This document shows, piece by piece, positions 1 through 8,849 of a stretch of DNA of 64,000 bases. A program made the translations under genes and the position numbers. Under the pieces are notes generated by a model, which did not search any database, was not told the origin of the DNA, and saw only the letters and a program-made list of their open reading frames with translations. Source of the stretch: JAPOXR01 sp965221815 (GTDB lineage Bacteria; Pseudomonadota; Alphaproteobacteria; Rhodobacterales; Rhodobacteraceae); the NCBI GenBank assembly GCA_965221815.1, contig OZ244915.1, positions 496,001 to 560,000 of the forward strand, in the 5' to 3' direction. Numbering within the stretch: the stretch's first letter is position 1; each line of letters starts with the position of its first letter.

Positions 1-1925
1 AAAAAGAACTGCTGGAGATCATTACCGCCGATGGAGAGATAGTCAACCTGCCGAAAAAAACGGTCCGGAGCAAAGGCAAGCGATGGTGTCTCAAGCATCG
101 CGCCGATTTTCAGATCGCTTGATATCGCGCGATTGCGCGCTGTCTCGTTCCCGATGACGTCAAGAAAAATTGTCCGGGCCTGCTCAAATTCGCTGGTTTC
201 GGCAACCAGTGGAAACATGACTGACAATGGGCGTCCATTGGCCGCGCGAACGAGGGCCTGTAACTGCATCTTGAGCACATAGGGGCGATCCAGTCCGACC
301 CGTATAGCCCGCCATCCCATTGCGGGATTGGGTTCCTCGTCGCGTTTCATGTAGCGCAGCAGTTTATCAGAACCGATATCCAATGTCCGGAAACAGACCG
401 GACAACCTTTTGCGGAGTCGAGGACCAGCCGATAATATTCGACCAGTTCCTCGCGTCGGGGCATGCGGTTGTTTGCAAGGAATTTCAACTCGGTGCGAAA
501 CAGACCAACACCGTCAGCGCCCGAACGCCCGAAGTTGGGAAGATGTGGCAGAAGACCGGCATTGATATTCAGGCTAATGGTCACACCGTCCCGGGAAATC
601 GCGGGAAGATCACGCAAGCCCTGGTAGCGCAACTCCAGCTGTTTGCGTTGCGCAATCTTGTTGCGTACGGTGATGGCGATCTTTTGGGAAGGCCGAAGAT
701 ATGCGGTTCCTGAATCGCCGTCGACGAGTATGGGGTCGCCGTTGAGTGCCTCGCTGAGGATCCCTTCGGTATGGACCAGCAGCGGTATCGCGTTGGCCCG
801 CGCAATAATTGCCGCATGCGATCCGACAGAGCCTTCTTCAAGCACCACGGCCTTCAGTTTCGCCCCGTATTCGATCAGTTCGCCAGTCCCGATTTGCCGG
901 GCCACGAGGATTGGGTTCCTGGGAATTTTCTGTCGATCAAGACGTGCCTGTCCGGTCAGCAGCCGCAGCAGCCGGATTGACAGATCATCAAGATCATGGA
1001 GGCGGTCACGCAGGTAAGGCTCGGCACGACTCATCCGCGTCCGGGTGTCGGACTGTTCTTTCTCAACCGACGCTTCGGCGGAGAGGCCACTGCGGATATT
1101 GGCTTCCATACGCTGCACCCAACCGCGCGAATTGGCAAACATTCGATAGGTCTCGATGATTGCACGTTGTTCCTCGGTGGCATTGAGCGTTGATGTCGCC
1201 GTCATTTCGTCGACTTGCCCGCGCAGTTTTTCCAAGGCCCCGTTGAGGCGCAGGATTTCCTTTTCCGGGTCATCAGTGATGGGATTGGCGACAACCACCC
1301 GTGACTCGTGCAGCAGGACCTGTCCTTCAGCGATCCCTTCCTGGCCAATGCTGCCTTGAAATTGTGCCGGTCGGGTATGCGGTGCCGAGATGGCGTACTG
1401 ATCGCTTACGAATTTGCCGAGCTCTGTCATGTCGGCAAGAGCGCTGGCGACGACCTTTAATATTTGTGTTTCGGCTTCCGAGAATCTGCGCGATTCCCTT
1501 GATTGCACGACGAGGACACCGAGGGATGTGCCGCGCTGCAAAATAGGAACACCGAGAAAGGATGCATACATTTCCTCGCCGGTTTCCGGCATGTAACGGA
1601 AACCCGGCTCAGTGGGGGCATTCGCTGTATTGATGGGGATCAGTTCCTGCGCCACGCGCCCGACGAGTCCCTCTCCCATATGCATGCGGGTGACATGGAC
1701 AGCTTGCGGATTCAGACCCTGGGTCGCACACAGTTCCAAACTGTCTGCAGTGCGGAGCAGGTAGACTGAACAGACATCGGTTTGCAGGATGGTGGTGATT
1801 CTGTCGGTAATCCTGTCAAGCCGTGCCTGCCCGTCATCGATGCTTTCCAGAATCTCCAGCAGCCCGTGGAGGAGTTGACGGGATCTGTCGGCAACCTCGA
1901 GCCCGTTATATTCCGGCTCCATCAT
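1..1925 (-). CDS. ptsP: Phosphoenolpyruvate-protein phosphotransferase PtsP (enzyme I Ntr), C-terminus cut by window edge
   Basis: Enzyme I of the nitrogen phosphotransferase system takes phosphate from PEP and passes it to NPr (HPr-like) for regulatory phosphorelay; cytoplasmic. Reading the minus strand, the first ~165 residues form a GAF-type sensory domain. The PEP-utiliser swivel domain follows, with the phospho-His motif GSVGSHAAIIAR, and then the TIM-barrel PEP-binding domain (LFRTELKFL; SIGGNDLQQ right at the window edge). The last part of the barrel lies outside the window. Two consecutive ATG codons (1925 and 1922) follow the lysC stop with almost no gap (TGAATGATG), so translation is probably coupled to lysC. 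The lysC-ptsP order is common in alphaproteobacteria. Identification is firm. Confidence 0.95.
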   Translation of the reverse strand, partial: MMEPEYNGLEVADRSRQLLHGLLEILESIDDGQARLDRITDRITTILQTDVCSVYLLRTADSLELCATQGLNPQAVHVTRMHMGEGLVGRVAQELIPINTANAPTEPGFRYMPETGEEMYASFLGVPILQRGTSLGVLVVQSRESRRFSEAETQILKVVASALADMTELGKFVSDQYAISAPHTRPAQFQGSIGQEGIAEGQVLLHESRVVVANPITDDPEKEILRLNGALEKLRGQVDEMTATSTLNATEEQRAIIETYRMFANSRGWVQRMEANIRSGLSAEASVEKEQSDTRTRMSRAEPYLRDRLHDLDDLSIRLLRLLTGQARLDRQKIPRNPILVARQIGTGELIEYGAKLKAVVLEEGSVGSHAAIIARANAIPLLVHTEGILSEALNGDPILVDGDSGTAYLRPSQKIAITVRNKIAQRKQLELRYQGLRDLPAISRDGVTISLNINAGLLPHLPNFGRSGADGVGLFRTELKFLANNRMPRREELVEYYRLVLDSAKGCPVCFRTLDIGSDKLLRYMKRDEEPNPAMGWRAIRVGLDRPYVLKMQLQALVRAANGRPLSVMFPLVAETSEFEQARTIFLDVIGNETARNRAISSDLKIGAMLETPSLAFAPDRFFRQVDYLSIGGNDLQQFF

Positions 1926-3152
1926 TCAGCCCTCGTGTAGCCCGAACACGTCGTGCAGAGCCTGAACACCAAGTTCCATGAACTTGCGTTCCACCAGAAC
2001 CGAGATCTTGATTTCCGAGGTGGCAATCACCAGGATATTGATGCCGTAATCGGCAAGGGCCTGGAACATCCGTGCCGCGACGCCAGACTGTGACCGCATG
2101 CCAATTCCAACGACCGACAATTTGCAGACTTCGGTATTCAACGCCAGAGAATGAAAGTTGACCTGCCCGCTTTCCTTGAGACCTTGCAGACATTGTTCCG
2201 CCTGTCTGATCTGTTGAACCGGGCAGGAGAATGTCAGATCGGTCCGTCCGCTGGCCGAGATATTCTGAACGATCATGTCAACATTGACCAGGGATTGCGA
2301 CAGCGGGCCGAAGACCGCGGCCGCAATCCCAGGGCGGTCGGCGACAGAAAGAAGTGTCACTTTGGCTTCATCGCGAGAATGCGCCACCCCCGAGACGGCG
2401 TTGGTTTCCATGATTTCCTCCTCATCGCAAATCAATGTTCCGTCTGCATCACTAAAGCTTGAACGTACACAGAGCCGGACATGATGTCGCATGGCCAGTT
2501 CGACCGATCTGGCTTGCAGGACTTTGGCCCCAAGCGATGCCAGTTCCAGCATCTCCTCGTAGGTCAGGCGATCGAGTTTACGGGCCTTGCCAACCAGTCG
2601 CGGGTCGGCCGTATAGACACCATCGACATCGGTATAGATATCACATCTTTCAACACCAAAGGCCGCGGCGATCGCGACGGCAGACGTATCCGAACCACCC
2701 CGACCGAGTGTCGACACCCGATTCTCCGGTGAGACTCCCTGGAAACCGGCGACCACAGCCGCCCGCATGCCTTCGGCGAATTTTGCATTTAACGGCGCCG
2801 TATCAATCCCCATGACTCGTGCAGCACCATACGTCGAATTGGTTGTTATGGGCACCTGCCAACCCTGCCAGCTGCGCGCCGGGACGCCGATCTCTTGCAG
2901 CGCCAGCGCCATCAGTCCGGCGGTTTCGATTTCACCACTGGAAACAACAACATCGTATTCTCGTGCATCAAAGAGGGGTGAAATCGACTCGACCTCTTGC
3001 GTGAGGATGTTGGTTCGTCCTGACATTGCAGAGACCACGGCGATGACATGGTAGCCGTTGTCGACTTCGTGCTTGATACGCCCGGCGGCGCTCTTGATGC
3101 GCTCGATACCCGCAACGGACGTGCCGCCGAATTTCATAACGAGCTGAGGCAT
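1926..3152 (-). CDS. lysC: Aspartate kinase
   Basis: Catalyses ATP-dependent phosphorylation of aspartate, the first step toward lysine, threonine, methionine and diaminopimelate. The 408-aa product begins MPQLVMKFGGTSV, the amino-acid kinase signature with the catalytic Lys at residue 7. The kinase domain (to ~residue 245, with GRGGSDTSA) is followed by two ACT domains that normally bind lysine and threonine for feedback control. I chose the ATG at 3152 because it places KFGGTS at the usual distance from the N-terminus; a TTG five codons upstream is possible but less likely. It is immediately followed by ptsP, so the two form an operon. Length and motifs are normal. Confidence 0.96.
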   Translation of the reverse strand: MPQLVMKFGGTSVAGIERIKSAAGRIKHEVDNGYHVIAVVSAMSGRTNILTQEVESISPLFDAREYDVVVSSGEIETAGLMALALQEIGVPARSWQGWQVPITTNSTYGAARVMGIDTAPLNAKFAEGMRAAVVAGFQGVSPENRVSTLGRGGSDTSAVAIAAAFGVERCDIYTDVDGVYTADPRLVGKARKLDRLTYEEMLELASLGAKVLQARSVELAMRHHVRLCVRSSFSDADGTLICDEEEIMETNAVSGVAHSRDEAKVTLLSVADRPGIAAAVFGPLSQSLVNVDMIVQNISASGRTDLTFSCPVQQIRQAEQCLQGLKESGQVNFHSLALNTEVCKLSVVGIGMRSQSGVAARMFQALADYGINILVIATSEIKISVLVERKFMELGVQALHDVFGLHEG

Positions 3153-3268
3153 ATTCTGCTCACACAATCAGCTATTGGTGGTGAGAGGTGCGTTATGCGG
3201 GATGAATTGTCAAACGCCGGGACGATTAAATTGGCAAAAAGAACATCAGTTCAAATTCTGCCCGACTC

Positions 3269-3706
3269 TCAGTTTGATCGTCTCGATTCGTTCGACCATG
3301 GCAACGGGGCCACGGGAATGCCGTCTTCGATAAGAGCGACGGCTTCGCGGAGATTGGTTTCACCAATAATTGACCTTTTCTTGACCTCTCCATTATGCAT
3401 GGCCCGCGCTTCGGCGGCGAACTTGCGACCGACATTCTCGAATTTCTTGTCAACGATTTGACGCAATTGTTGCACGGCCATTTCCGTGCGCGACAGCGGC
3501 TTTGCAAGGTCGGGAGTCTTTTCCTCTCTTTCCGGTGCCGTTGAACCACGGACCTGCGGCGTCATGACATTCTTTTTGATCATGTCAGATCCACAGACCG
3601 GACATGACAGCATGTTCGACGATTTCAGGCTGTCGAATGCCGCGCTGGACTGGAACCAGCTGTCAAACACGTGATCATGGTCACAGCGCAGGGAAAATTT
3701 AATCAT
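3269..3706 (-). CDS. DUF1178 family protein
   Basis: A 145-aa protein starting MIKFSLRCDHDHVFDSW with a CPVCGSD knuckle near residue 36. This is the N-terminal zinc-ribbon-like pattern of the DUF1178 family, which is common in proteobacteria and has no established function. The middle is acidic/basic and probably helical, and the C-terminus has the family motif around GETNLREAVALIEDGIPVAPLPW. It lies between lysC and a Nudix hydrolase on the same strand but with 115 bp or more of spacing, so operon membership is uncertain. The family call is confident; the role is unknown. Confidence 0.88.
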   Translation of the reverse strand: MIKFSLRCDHDHVFDSWFQSSAAFDSLKSSNMLSCPVCGSDMIKKNVMTPQVRGSTAPEREEKTPDLAKPLSRTEMAVQQLRQIVDKKFENVGRKFAAEARAMHNGEVKKRSIIGETNLREAVALIEDGIPVAPLPWSNESRRSN

Positions 3707-3899
3707 GCTGCTAACCTAATGCCGATCAGGGGGCAATTTCAACTCCATCGTGATCCGCGCCCCAGATATCGGTGCGCGGGCGGGGTTGTGCCTTGGCCAT
3801 GACGCTGTCAGGATAGGAGGGAATTCTTCCGGTTCGATCAGATTGCAGGATTTCAGAAGGTGACCGTCACGCCGCCGCGCAGCCCGTATGTTGGGGCAT

Positions 3900-4379
3900 C
3901 TATGCGGGCATGGCGGCAAGTTTCAGCGGGTCAAAATTGCGCAGGATCGGTTTGAGCGTTGGATCGCTGACGCGTTCTGCCGCTTTGGATGGACTCAGCC
4001 AAACCCGTTGACGGGCACCATGTTCGGGATAGTCGGTCAAGATATCATCGACTTTCACAGGATAGACTGCGACAATGCACAATACGGAAGATTCGCCCGA
4101 TACCCGCTTCTTATAGGAAAAATGACCAACACATTGGTTGATGGGTCGTCCGCGAATACCGGCTTCCTCGTACGCTTCTCTCAGGGCCGATTGTGCCGGT
4201 GTCTTGCCGTTCATTGGCCAACCTTTGGGAATGACCCACCGACCGCTACGACGGGAACTGATCAGGAGAACACGGGTTTTCTTCTTCCGCTTGACCGATT
4301 TGAAACATAATGCTGCAAACTGTGTCCGGGCTTCCCGTTTGCCTGACGTGATGGTCAGCTTCATCTGGTTTTTTGGCAT
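3900..4379 (-). CDS. Nudix hydrolase with atypical Nudix box
   Basis: A 159-aa protein of the Nudix superfamily, which hydrolyses nucleoside-diphosphate-linked substrates. The core is WVIPKGWPMNGKTPAQSAL followed by REAYEEAGI. The REAYEEAG part of the Nudix box is intact, but the first glutamate of the GX5EX7 consensus is replaced by Lys. That is typical of the small diphosphoinositol/diadenosine polyphosphate-like proteins with the PKGWPM variant. Start MPKNQMKLTI at 4379; the MKL Met five codons later is an alternative. It is transcribed divergently from the formyl-CoA transferase gene. Substrate cannot be named from sequence. Confidence 0.88.
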   Translation of the reverse strand: MPKNQMKLTITSGKREARTQFAALCFKSVKRKKKTRVLLISSRRSGRWVIPKGWPMNGKTPAQSALREAYEEAGIRGRPINQCVGHFSYKKRVSGESSVLCIVAVYPVKVDDILTDYPEHGARQRVWLSPSKAAERVSDPTLKPILRNFDPLKLAAMPA

Positions 4380-4711
4380 GGCATCTGCTCTTTGCTCTTC
4401 TTGTTGAATTTATGCCGTCAGGATTACACTCTATTGGGTACAAGTTCAAATCAGGGATCTGTCGCGCGTGAAGTTCAAGCCCGGCCTTGCCGTGCCTGGG
4501 TTGTGATGGGCTGGCAGGAACATATTTTCTTGATGCGCCGTCATCCCTGGCATGGCACGGTATGACATCTGCAATGGGCTGGCGGATTTGTCGGTTTGGC
4601 GAAAAATGTCTCCGGTCCGCGCCGGCGATTGCAACTGAATGGTGAACAGAACATTCTGTTGTGCAAACGGGGTGATTGTGAAAGTCAGTGAGAGCAAGGG
4701 TGGTGAGCAAT
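4380..4711. other. Divergent intergenic region, nothing recognised
   Basis: About 330 bp between the Nudix gene (minus) and the formyl-CoA transferase gene (plus). It must hold both promoters. I see no convincing RNA gene, repeat or small coding frame; overlapping open frames on the minus strand lack recognisable features. Confidence 0.5.
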
Positions 4712-5968
4712 ATGACGGCGTTGGATGGAATACGGATCCTGGACTTTACCCATGTTCAGTCGGGGCCAACCTGCACCCAGATGCTCGCGTGGCTGGGCGC
4801 TGATGTCATTAAACTGGAACATCCCGAGACCGGAGACACGACTCGCCGTCAATTGATGGATATCCCGGATGTGGACAGTCTCTATTTTACAATGCTCAAT
4901 CACAATAAACGATCCATGGCATTGGATGCCAGGAATCCGGTTGGCAAGGACGTGCTGACGCGTCTGATTGGCGCGTGTGATGTTCTGGTGGAAAATTTCG
5001 CGCCCGGTGCACTGGATCGAATGGGATTCAGCTGGGAGCGGATTCACGCGATAAACCCGCAGATCATTTTGGCCTCTGTCAAGGGTTTTGGACCCGGCGC
5101 CAATCAGGATTGCAAGGTTTATGAGAATGTCGCCCAATGTATTGGTGGGGCGGCGTCGACCACCGGATTTCCTGATGGGGTGCCGCTGATTACGAGCGCC
5201 CAGATTGGCGATGCAGGCACCGGTCTTCACTTGGCATTGGGTATTGTGGCCGCGTTGTTTCAGCGCACCCGGACCGGGCGCGGCCAAAGAGTCCTGGCAC
5301 CCATGCAGGATGGCGTGGTCAATCTTTGTCGGGTGAAACTGCGTGATCAGCAACGCCTGCAATCGGGTCCATTGGAGGAATATTCCCAGCATGGGCGCGG
5401 CATTCCTTTTGGTGATACGACGCCGCGTGCCGGTAATGATTCGGGCGGGGGGCAACCGGGGAGAATTCTCAAATGCAAAGGATGGGAAACCGATCCCAAC
5501 GCCTATATCTATTTCGTCACACAGGCGGCTGTGTGGGAGAGTATTTGCGAACTCATTGGCAAGCCTGAATGGCGAGACGATCCAGAATATACCCGTTTGC
5601 AGTCACGGTTGCCGAAATTGGATGAGATTTTTGCTGCGATTGAGGACTGGACCCAGACAAAAACAAAGTTTGAGGTGTTGGAAATTTGCAATCCGCGCGG
5701 CATTCCCGTGGGGCCCATTCTCTCGATGAAGGAGATCGCAGACGATGAGGATTTGCGTCGCAACCGGACGATCGTCAGGGTCCCTCATCCGGAGAGAGGA
5801 GACTATCTGTCGGTTGGCTGCCCCATCAAGTTTTCTGATTTCGAAGTTCCCGTTGAACGGTCGCCGCTTCTGGGTGAACATACCGCCGAGATCCTGCGGG
5901 ATCTGCTGGGATATTCAGGCGATGCACTCGATCGCGTGATGGCTTCCGGCGCCGTTGGCAAGTCATGA
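4712..5968 (+). CDS. frc: Formyl-CoA transferase (class III CoA-transferase)
   Basis: Exchanges CoA between formyl-CoA and oxalate or another acceptor; a cytoplasmic member of the CaiB/BaiF class III family. The 418-aa product follows the Frc family from end to end: LDFTHVQSGPTCTQMLAW at the N-terminus, ENVAQCIGGAASTTGF, the catalytic Asp at residue 167 (QIGDAGTG), LCRVKLRDQQRL, and LKCKGWETDPNAYIYF. This last stretch is characteristic of true formyl-CoA transferases rather than generic CaiB proteins. I used the ATG at 4712 (MTALDGIRIL), preceded by an AAGGGTGG stretch; a GTG eight codons earlier is open. No oxalyl-CoA decarboxylase is visible nearby; the next gene is formate-THF ligase, suggesting formyl/formate C1 handling. 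Confidence 0.93.
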   Translation: MTALDGIRILDFTHVQSGPTCTQMLAWLGADVIKLEHPETGDTTRRQLMDIPDVDSLYFTMLNHNKRSMALDARNPVGKDVLTRLIGACDVLVENFAPGALDRMGFSWERIHAINPQIILASVKGFGPGANQDCKVYENVAQCIGGAASTTGFPDGVPLITSAQIGDAGTGLHLALGIVAALFQRTRTGRGQRVLAPMQDGVVNLCRVKLRDQQRLQSGPLEEYSQHGRGIPFGDTTPRAGNDSGGGQPGRILKCKGWETDPNAYIYFVTQAAVWESICELIGKPEWRDDPEYTRLQSRLPKLDEIFAAIEDWTQTKTKFEVLEICNPRGIPVGPILSMKEIADDEDLRRNRTIVRVPHPERGDYLSVGCPIKFSDFEVPVERSPLLGEHTAEILRDLLGYSGDALDRVMASGAVGKS

Positions 5969-6136
5969 ACGGCTGAATTATGCTGCCACGGGAAAATATC
6001 CATCCGTTTATTGAACACACATGGCATCGCCGCATATCGTGCTGGCCTGAAACTTGGAGTTGGCAATCCGTATTTCCGTTCCGGGTGAAAAGAGCATATA
6101 GTTCCGGAATTCATGACACATCCAAATCAGGGTGCT

Positions 6137-7807
6137 ATGGCATCGGATATTGAAATCGCACGCAATGCGAACAAGAAACCAATTGCGGACATCGGGGCAT
6201 GTCTTGGCATTCTCCCGGATTGTTTGGTTCCGTTTGGTCATGACAAGGCCAAGCTCAACGAGGATTTCACACAATCCCTGCAGGACCGGAAAGACGGCAA
6301 GCTCATTCTGGTGACCGCCATCAGCCCAACTCCGGCCGGCGAAGGCAAGACCACAACAACTGTTGGTCTTGGTGATGGTCTCAATCGCATTGGCCAACAG
6401 GCAACAATCTGTCTTCGTGAAGCATCGCTGGGGCCCTGTTTTGGCATGAAGGGCGGTGCTGCTGGCGGCGGCCTGGCGCAGGTTGTCCCCATGGAAGACA
6501 TGAATCTGCATTTTACCGGTGATTTTCATGCCATAACTTCAGCACATAATTTGCTGTCGGCGATGATTGATAACCATATCTACTGGGGAAATTCTCAGGG
6601 AATTGACACCAGACGAGTCGTCTGGCGGCGCGTCGTCGACATGAATGACCGCGCCTTGCGGCAAATCACCTGTGGACTGGGTGGCCCGGCGAACGGTTTT
6701 CCGCGTGAAGCCGGTTTTGATATTACGGTCGCCTCTGAAGTGATGGCGATTTTGTGCCTGGCTTCAGACATCGATGATCTGCATCGCCGTCTCGGAGATA
6801 TTATTGTCGCAGAAAGGGCTGACCGCAGCCCGGTCACCTGCCGTGATCTCAAGGCTGAAGGTGCCATGACGGTTCTGTTGCGCCAGGCCATGCAGCCCAA
6901 TTTGGTGCAGACACTGGAAAATAACCCGGTTCTTGTCCATGGCGGACCCTTCGCCAATATCGCGCATGGCTGCAACTCTGTCATCGCCACCCGGACGGCA
7001 TTGAAACTGAGCGATTATGTCGTCACTGAGGCGGGATTTGGTGCCGACCTCGGAGCTGAGAAGTTCCTCAATATCAAGTGTCGACAGGCCGGATTGTCGC
7101 CGGACATGGTGGTCATCGTGGCCACGATTCGTGCCCTGAAGATCAATGGTGGCGTTCAATTTGGTGATCATGGTGCAGAAAATGTCGCCGCCGTGCGGGC
7201 AGGATGCGCAAATCTGGGGCGACATATCGAGAATTTGGCCAAATTCGGTATTCCCGCGATCGTTGCGATCAACCATATTGTCGGTGATACAGATGCGGAG
7301 ATTCAGATCGTCAAGGAATTTGTGGCGGGCCAGGGCAGCGAAGCGATCATCTGTCGCCACTGGGAAATGGGATCAGCCGGCAGCGAGGCGCTGGCGCAAG
7401 CCGTGGTTGATACCTGTCATATGGAATCAGGTCAATTTGTGCCGCTCTATGATGACAATCTGGGTCTGATGGAAAAGATGGAAACCATCGCGAAGGAAAT
7501 CTATCGTGCCGACACCGTCGTTGTGGATCAGAAGGTGCGCCGACAATTGCAGCTTTGGGAAGAAGGTGGTTACGGGCATGTGCCTGTCTGTATGGCCAAG
7601 ACCCAATACAGTTTTTCGGCAGATCCGGATATTCGCGGGGCGCCAACAGGCCACAAGATTCCGATCCGTGACGTCCGCCTGTCGGCCGGCGCCGGTTTCG
7701 TGGTGGCAATTTGTGGTGAGATCATGACGATGCCCGGTCTGCCACGCGTACCGGCCGCCGAAGCGATCGGTTTGAACGAAGCGCGGCAGGTTGAAGGACT
7801 TTTCTGA
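6137..7807 (+). CDS. fhs: Formate-tetrahydrofolate ligase
   Basis: Condenses formate, THF and ATP into 10-formyl-THF, feeding the folate C1 pool; cytoplasmic. From the ATG at 6137 (MASDIEIARNANKKPI) the protein is 556 aa, the usual family size. It contains the ATP-binding loop TPAGEGKTTTTVGLGDGL and the family motif FANIAHGCNS. An ATG eight codons earlier (6113) is also open, but 6137 has a better ribosome-binding stretch (CAGGGTG) and matches the family N-terminus. It lies 168 bp after frc on the same strand. Together they could convert the formyl group of formyl-CoA into folate-bound C1 through formate (inference). Confidence 0.95.
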   Translation: MASDIEIARNANKKPIADIGACLGILPDCLVPFGHDKAKLNEDFTQSLQDRKDGKLILVTAISPTPAGEGKTTTTVGLGDGLNRIGQQATICLREASLGPCFGMKGGAAGGGLAQVVPMEDMNLHFTGDFHAITSAHNLLSAMIDNHIYWGNSQGIDTRRVVWRRVVDMNDRALRQITCGLGGPANGFPREAGFDITVASEVMAILCLASDIDDLHRRLGDIIVAERADRSPVTCRDLKAEGAMTVLLRQAMQPNLVQTLENNPVLVHGGPFANIAHGCNSVIATRTALKLSDYVVTEAGFGADLGAEKFLNIKCRQAGLSPDMVVIVATIRALKINGGVQFGDHGAENVAAVRAGCANLGRHIENLAKFGIPAIVAINHIVGDTDAEIQIVKEFVAGQGSEAIICRHWEMGSAGSEALAQAVVDTCHMESGQFVPLYDDNLGLMEKMETIAKEIYRADTVVVDQKVRRQLQLWEEGGYGHVPVCMAKTQYSFSADPDIRGAPTGHKIPIRDVRLSAGAGFVVAICGEIMTMPGLPRVPAAEAIGLNEARQVEGLF

Positions 7808-7993
7808 CGACGGCTCGAGGTGATGATGATTGATCCTGGACAAGATAACGATGCCCGGCGACTGGCGGGTGGGGCATGGAGAGTTTCAGTCGCGCCGTGG
7901 TGATCTTGAATGGCCCCGCGGCGACCTTATGTCTGCTTTGACGGGGTCGGAGCATGATGCCGGATCGAAGCCGCAGAAAATCAGGATTTTGAA

Positions 7994-8572
7994 ATGTCAT
8001 GGACTGAAGAGCGTGTTGAGCGGCTCAGGAAACTGTGGGCAAAAGGCTGGCCTGCGGCCCGAATTGCCGATGAACTCGGAGAGGTCACGCGCAATGCGGT
8101 GATCGGCAAAATCTACCGTTTGGGCCTCGCGCAAAAGCGGCCGAAGAAGCCCAAAGATTCCGGCGGCAAAAAACGGGCACCACGTTCCAGTGCCGCCGCT
8201 GAAACGAAACAGAACAATGAGACGTCAAAGGTCAGACGCGATTCTCGGGCCGAACAACAGCCACCTGAGGACACGCGTTCCTTGACAGCCATCGACGATT
8301 CCGGGACCGTAACGGAAGATCATGCGGAGACGGCCAAACGTATCGAAGAAGAATCACTGAAATTGAGTCTGATGCAATTGACGGACAGAACCTGCAGATG
8401 GCCCATCGGTGATCCGTCCACCGAAGATTTTTGGTTTTGTGGCCATCCCAGTGAGCCGGGCAAGCCCTATTGCAAGACGCATAATCGTATCGCTGCCCAG
8501 CCCATGACCACGAAACGCGACAAGAAGGCACAACGCCCGCCAAGTCTGTCGAGCTTTTCGCGGCGCCAATAG
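7994..8572 (+). CDS. gcrA: GcrA cell cycle regulator
   Basis: GcrA is an alphaproteobacterial sigma70-associated transcription factor that works with CcrM methylation to time cell-cycle genes. The 192-aa product has the diagnostic N-terminal helix-turn-helix (MSWTEERVERLRKLWAKG, then SAARIADEL-like, then TRNAVIGKIYRLGL). A long basic/acidic linker rich in Lys, Ser and Glu follows, and then the C-terminal Cys/His segment (DRTCRWPIGDPS, FWFCGHP, PYCKTH) that contacts sigma70. The length is slightly above the Caulobacter protein because of the linker. It stands alone, with 186 bp upstream. This gene is the strongest taxonomic marker in the window. Confidence 0.95.
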   Translation: MSWTEERVERLRKLWAKGWPAARIADELGEVTRNAVIGKIYRLGLAQKRPKKPKDSGGKKRAPRSSAAAETKQNNETSKVRRDSRAEQQPPEDTRSLTAIDDSGTVTEDHAETAKRIEEESLKLSLMQLTDRTCRWPIGDPSTEDFWFCGHPSEPGKPYCKTHNRIAAQPMTTKRDKKAQRPPSLSSFSRRQ

Positions 8573-8849
8573 CCTGAGCGTCATTTTTTCGTTCGGGATC
8601 CGCCCAGCGCGATTCACGCGGCTGAAGAGTGCGGCCACATGATCGGAGTTGCTGTCAACGTCATGAATGCACCGCAACATTGAGAAGCGGTTCCTTTTCA
8701 TGCTCATAGAATGAAGGAGCCGCGGTTGCACTTTTTTCAATCATGGTGAAAGGGCTGGTGCCTTTTCTGCCCCTTCAAACTTGATCATAACGAAATTGTG
8801 TAACGAGACTTTCATGCATCCTGATCGTTCCAGGACATTATCGGAAGTT

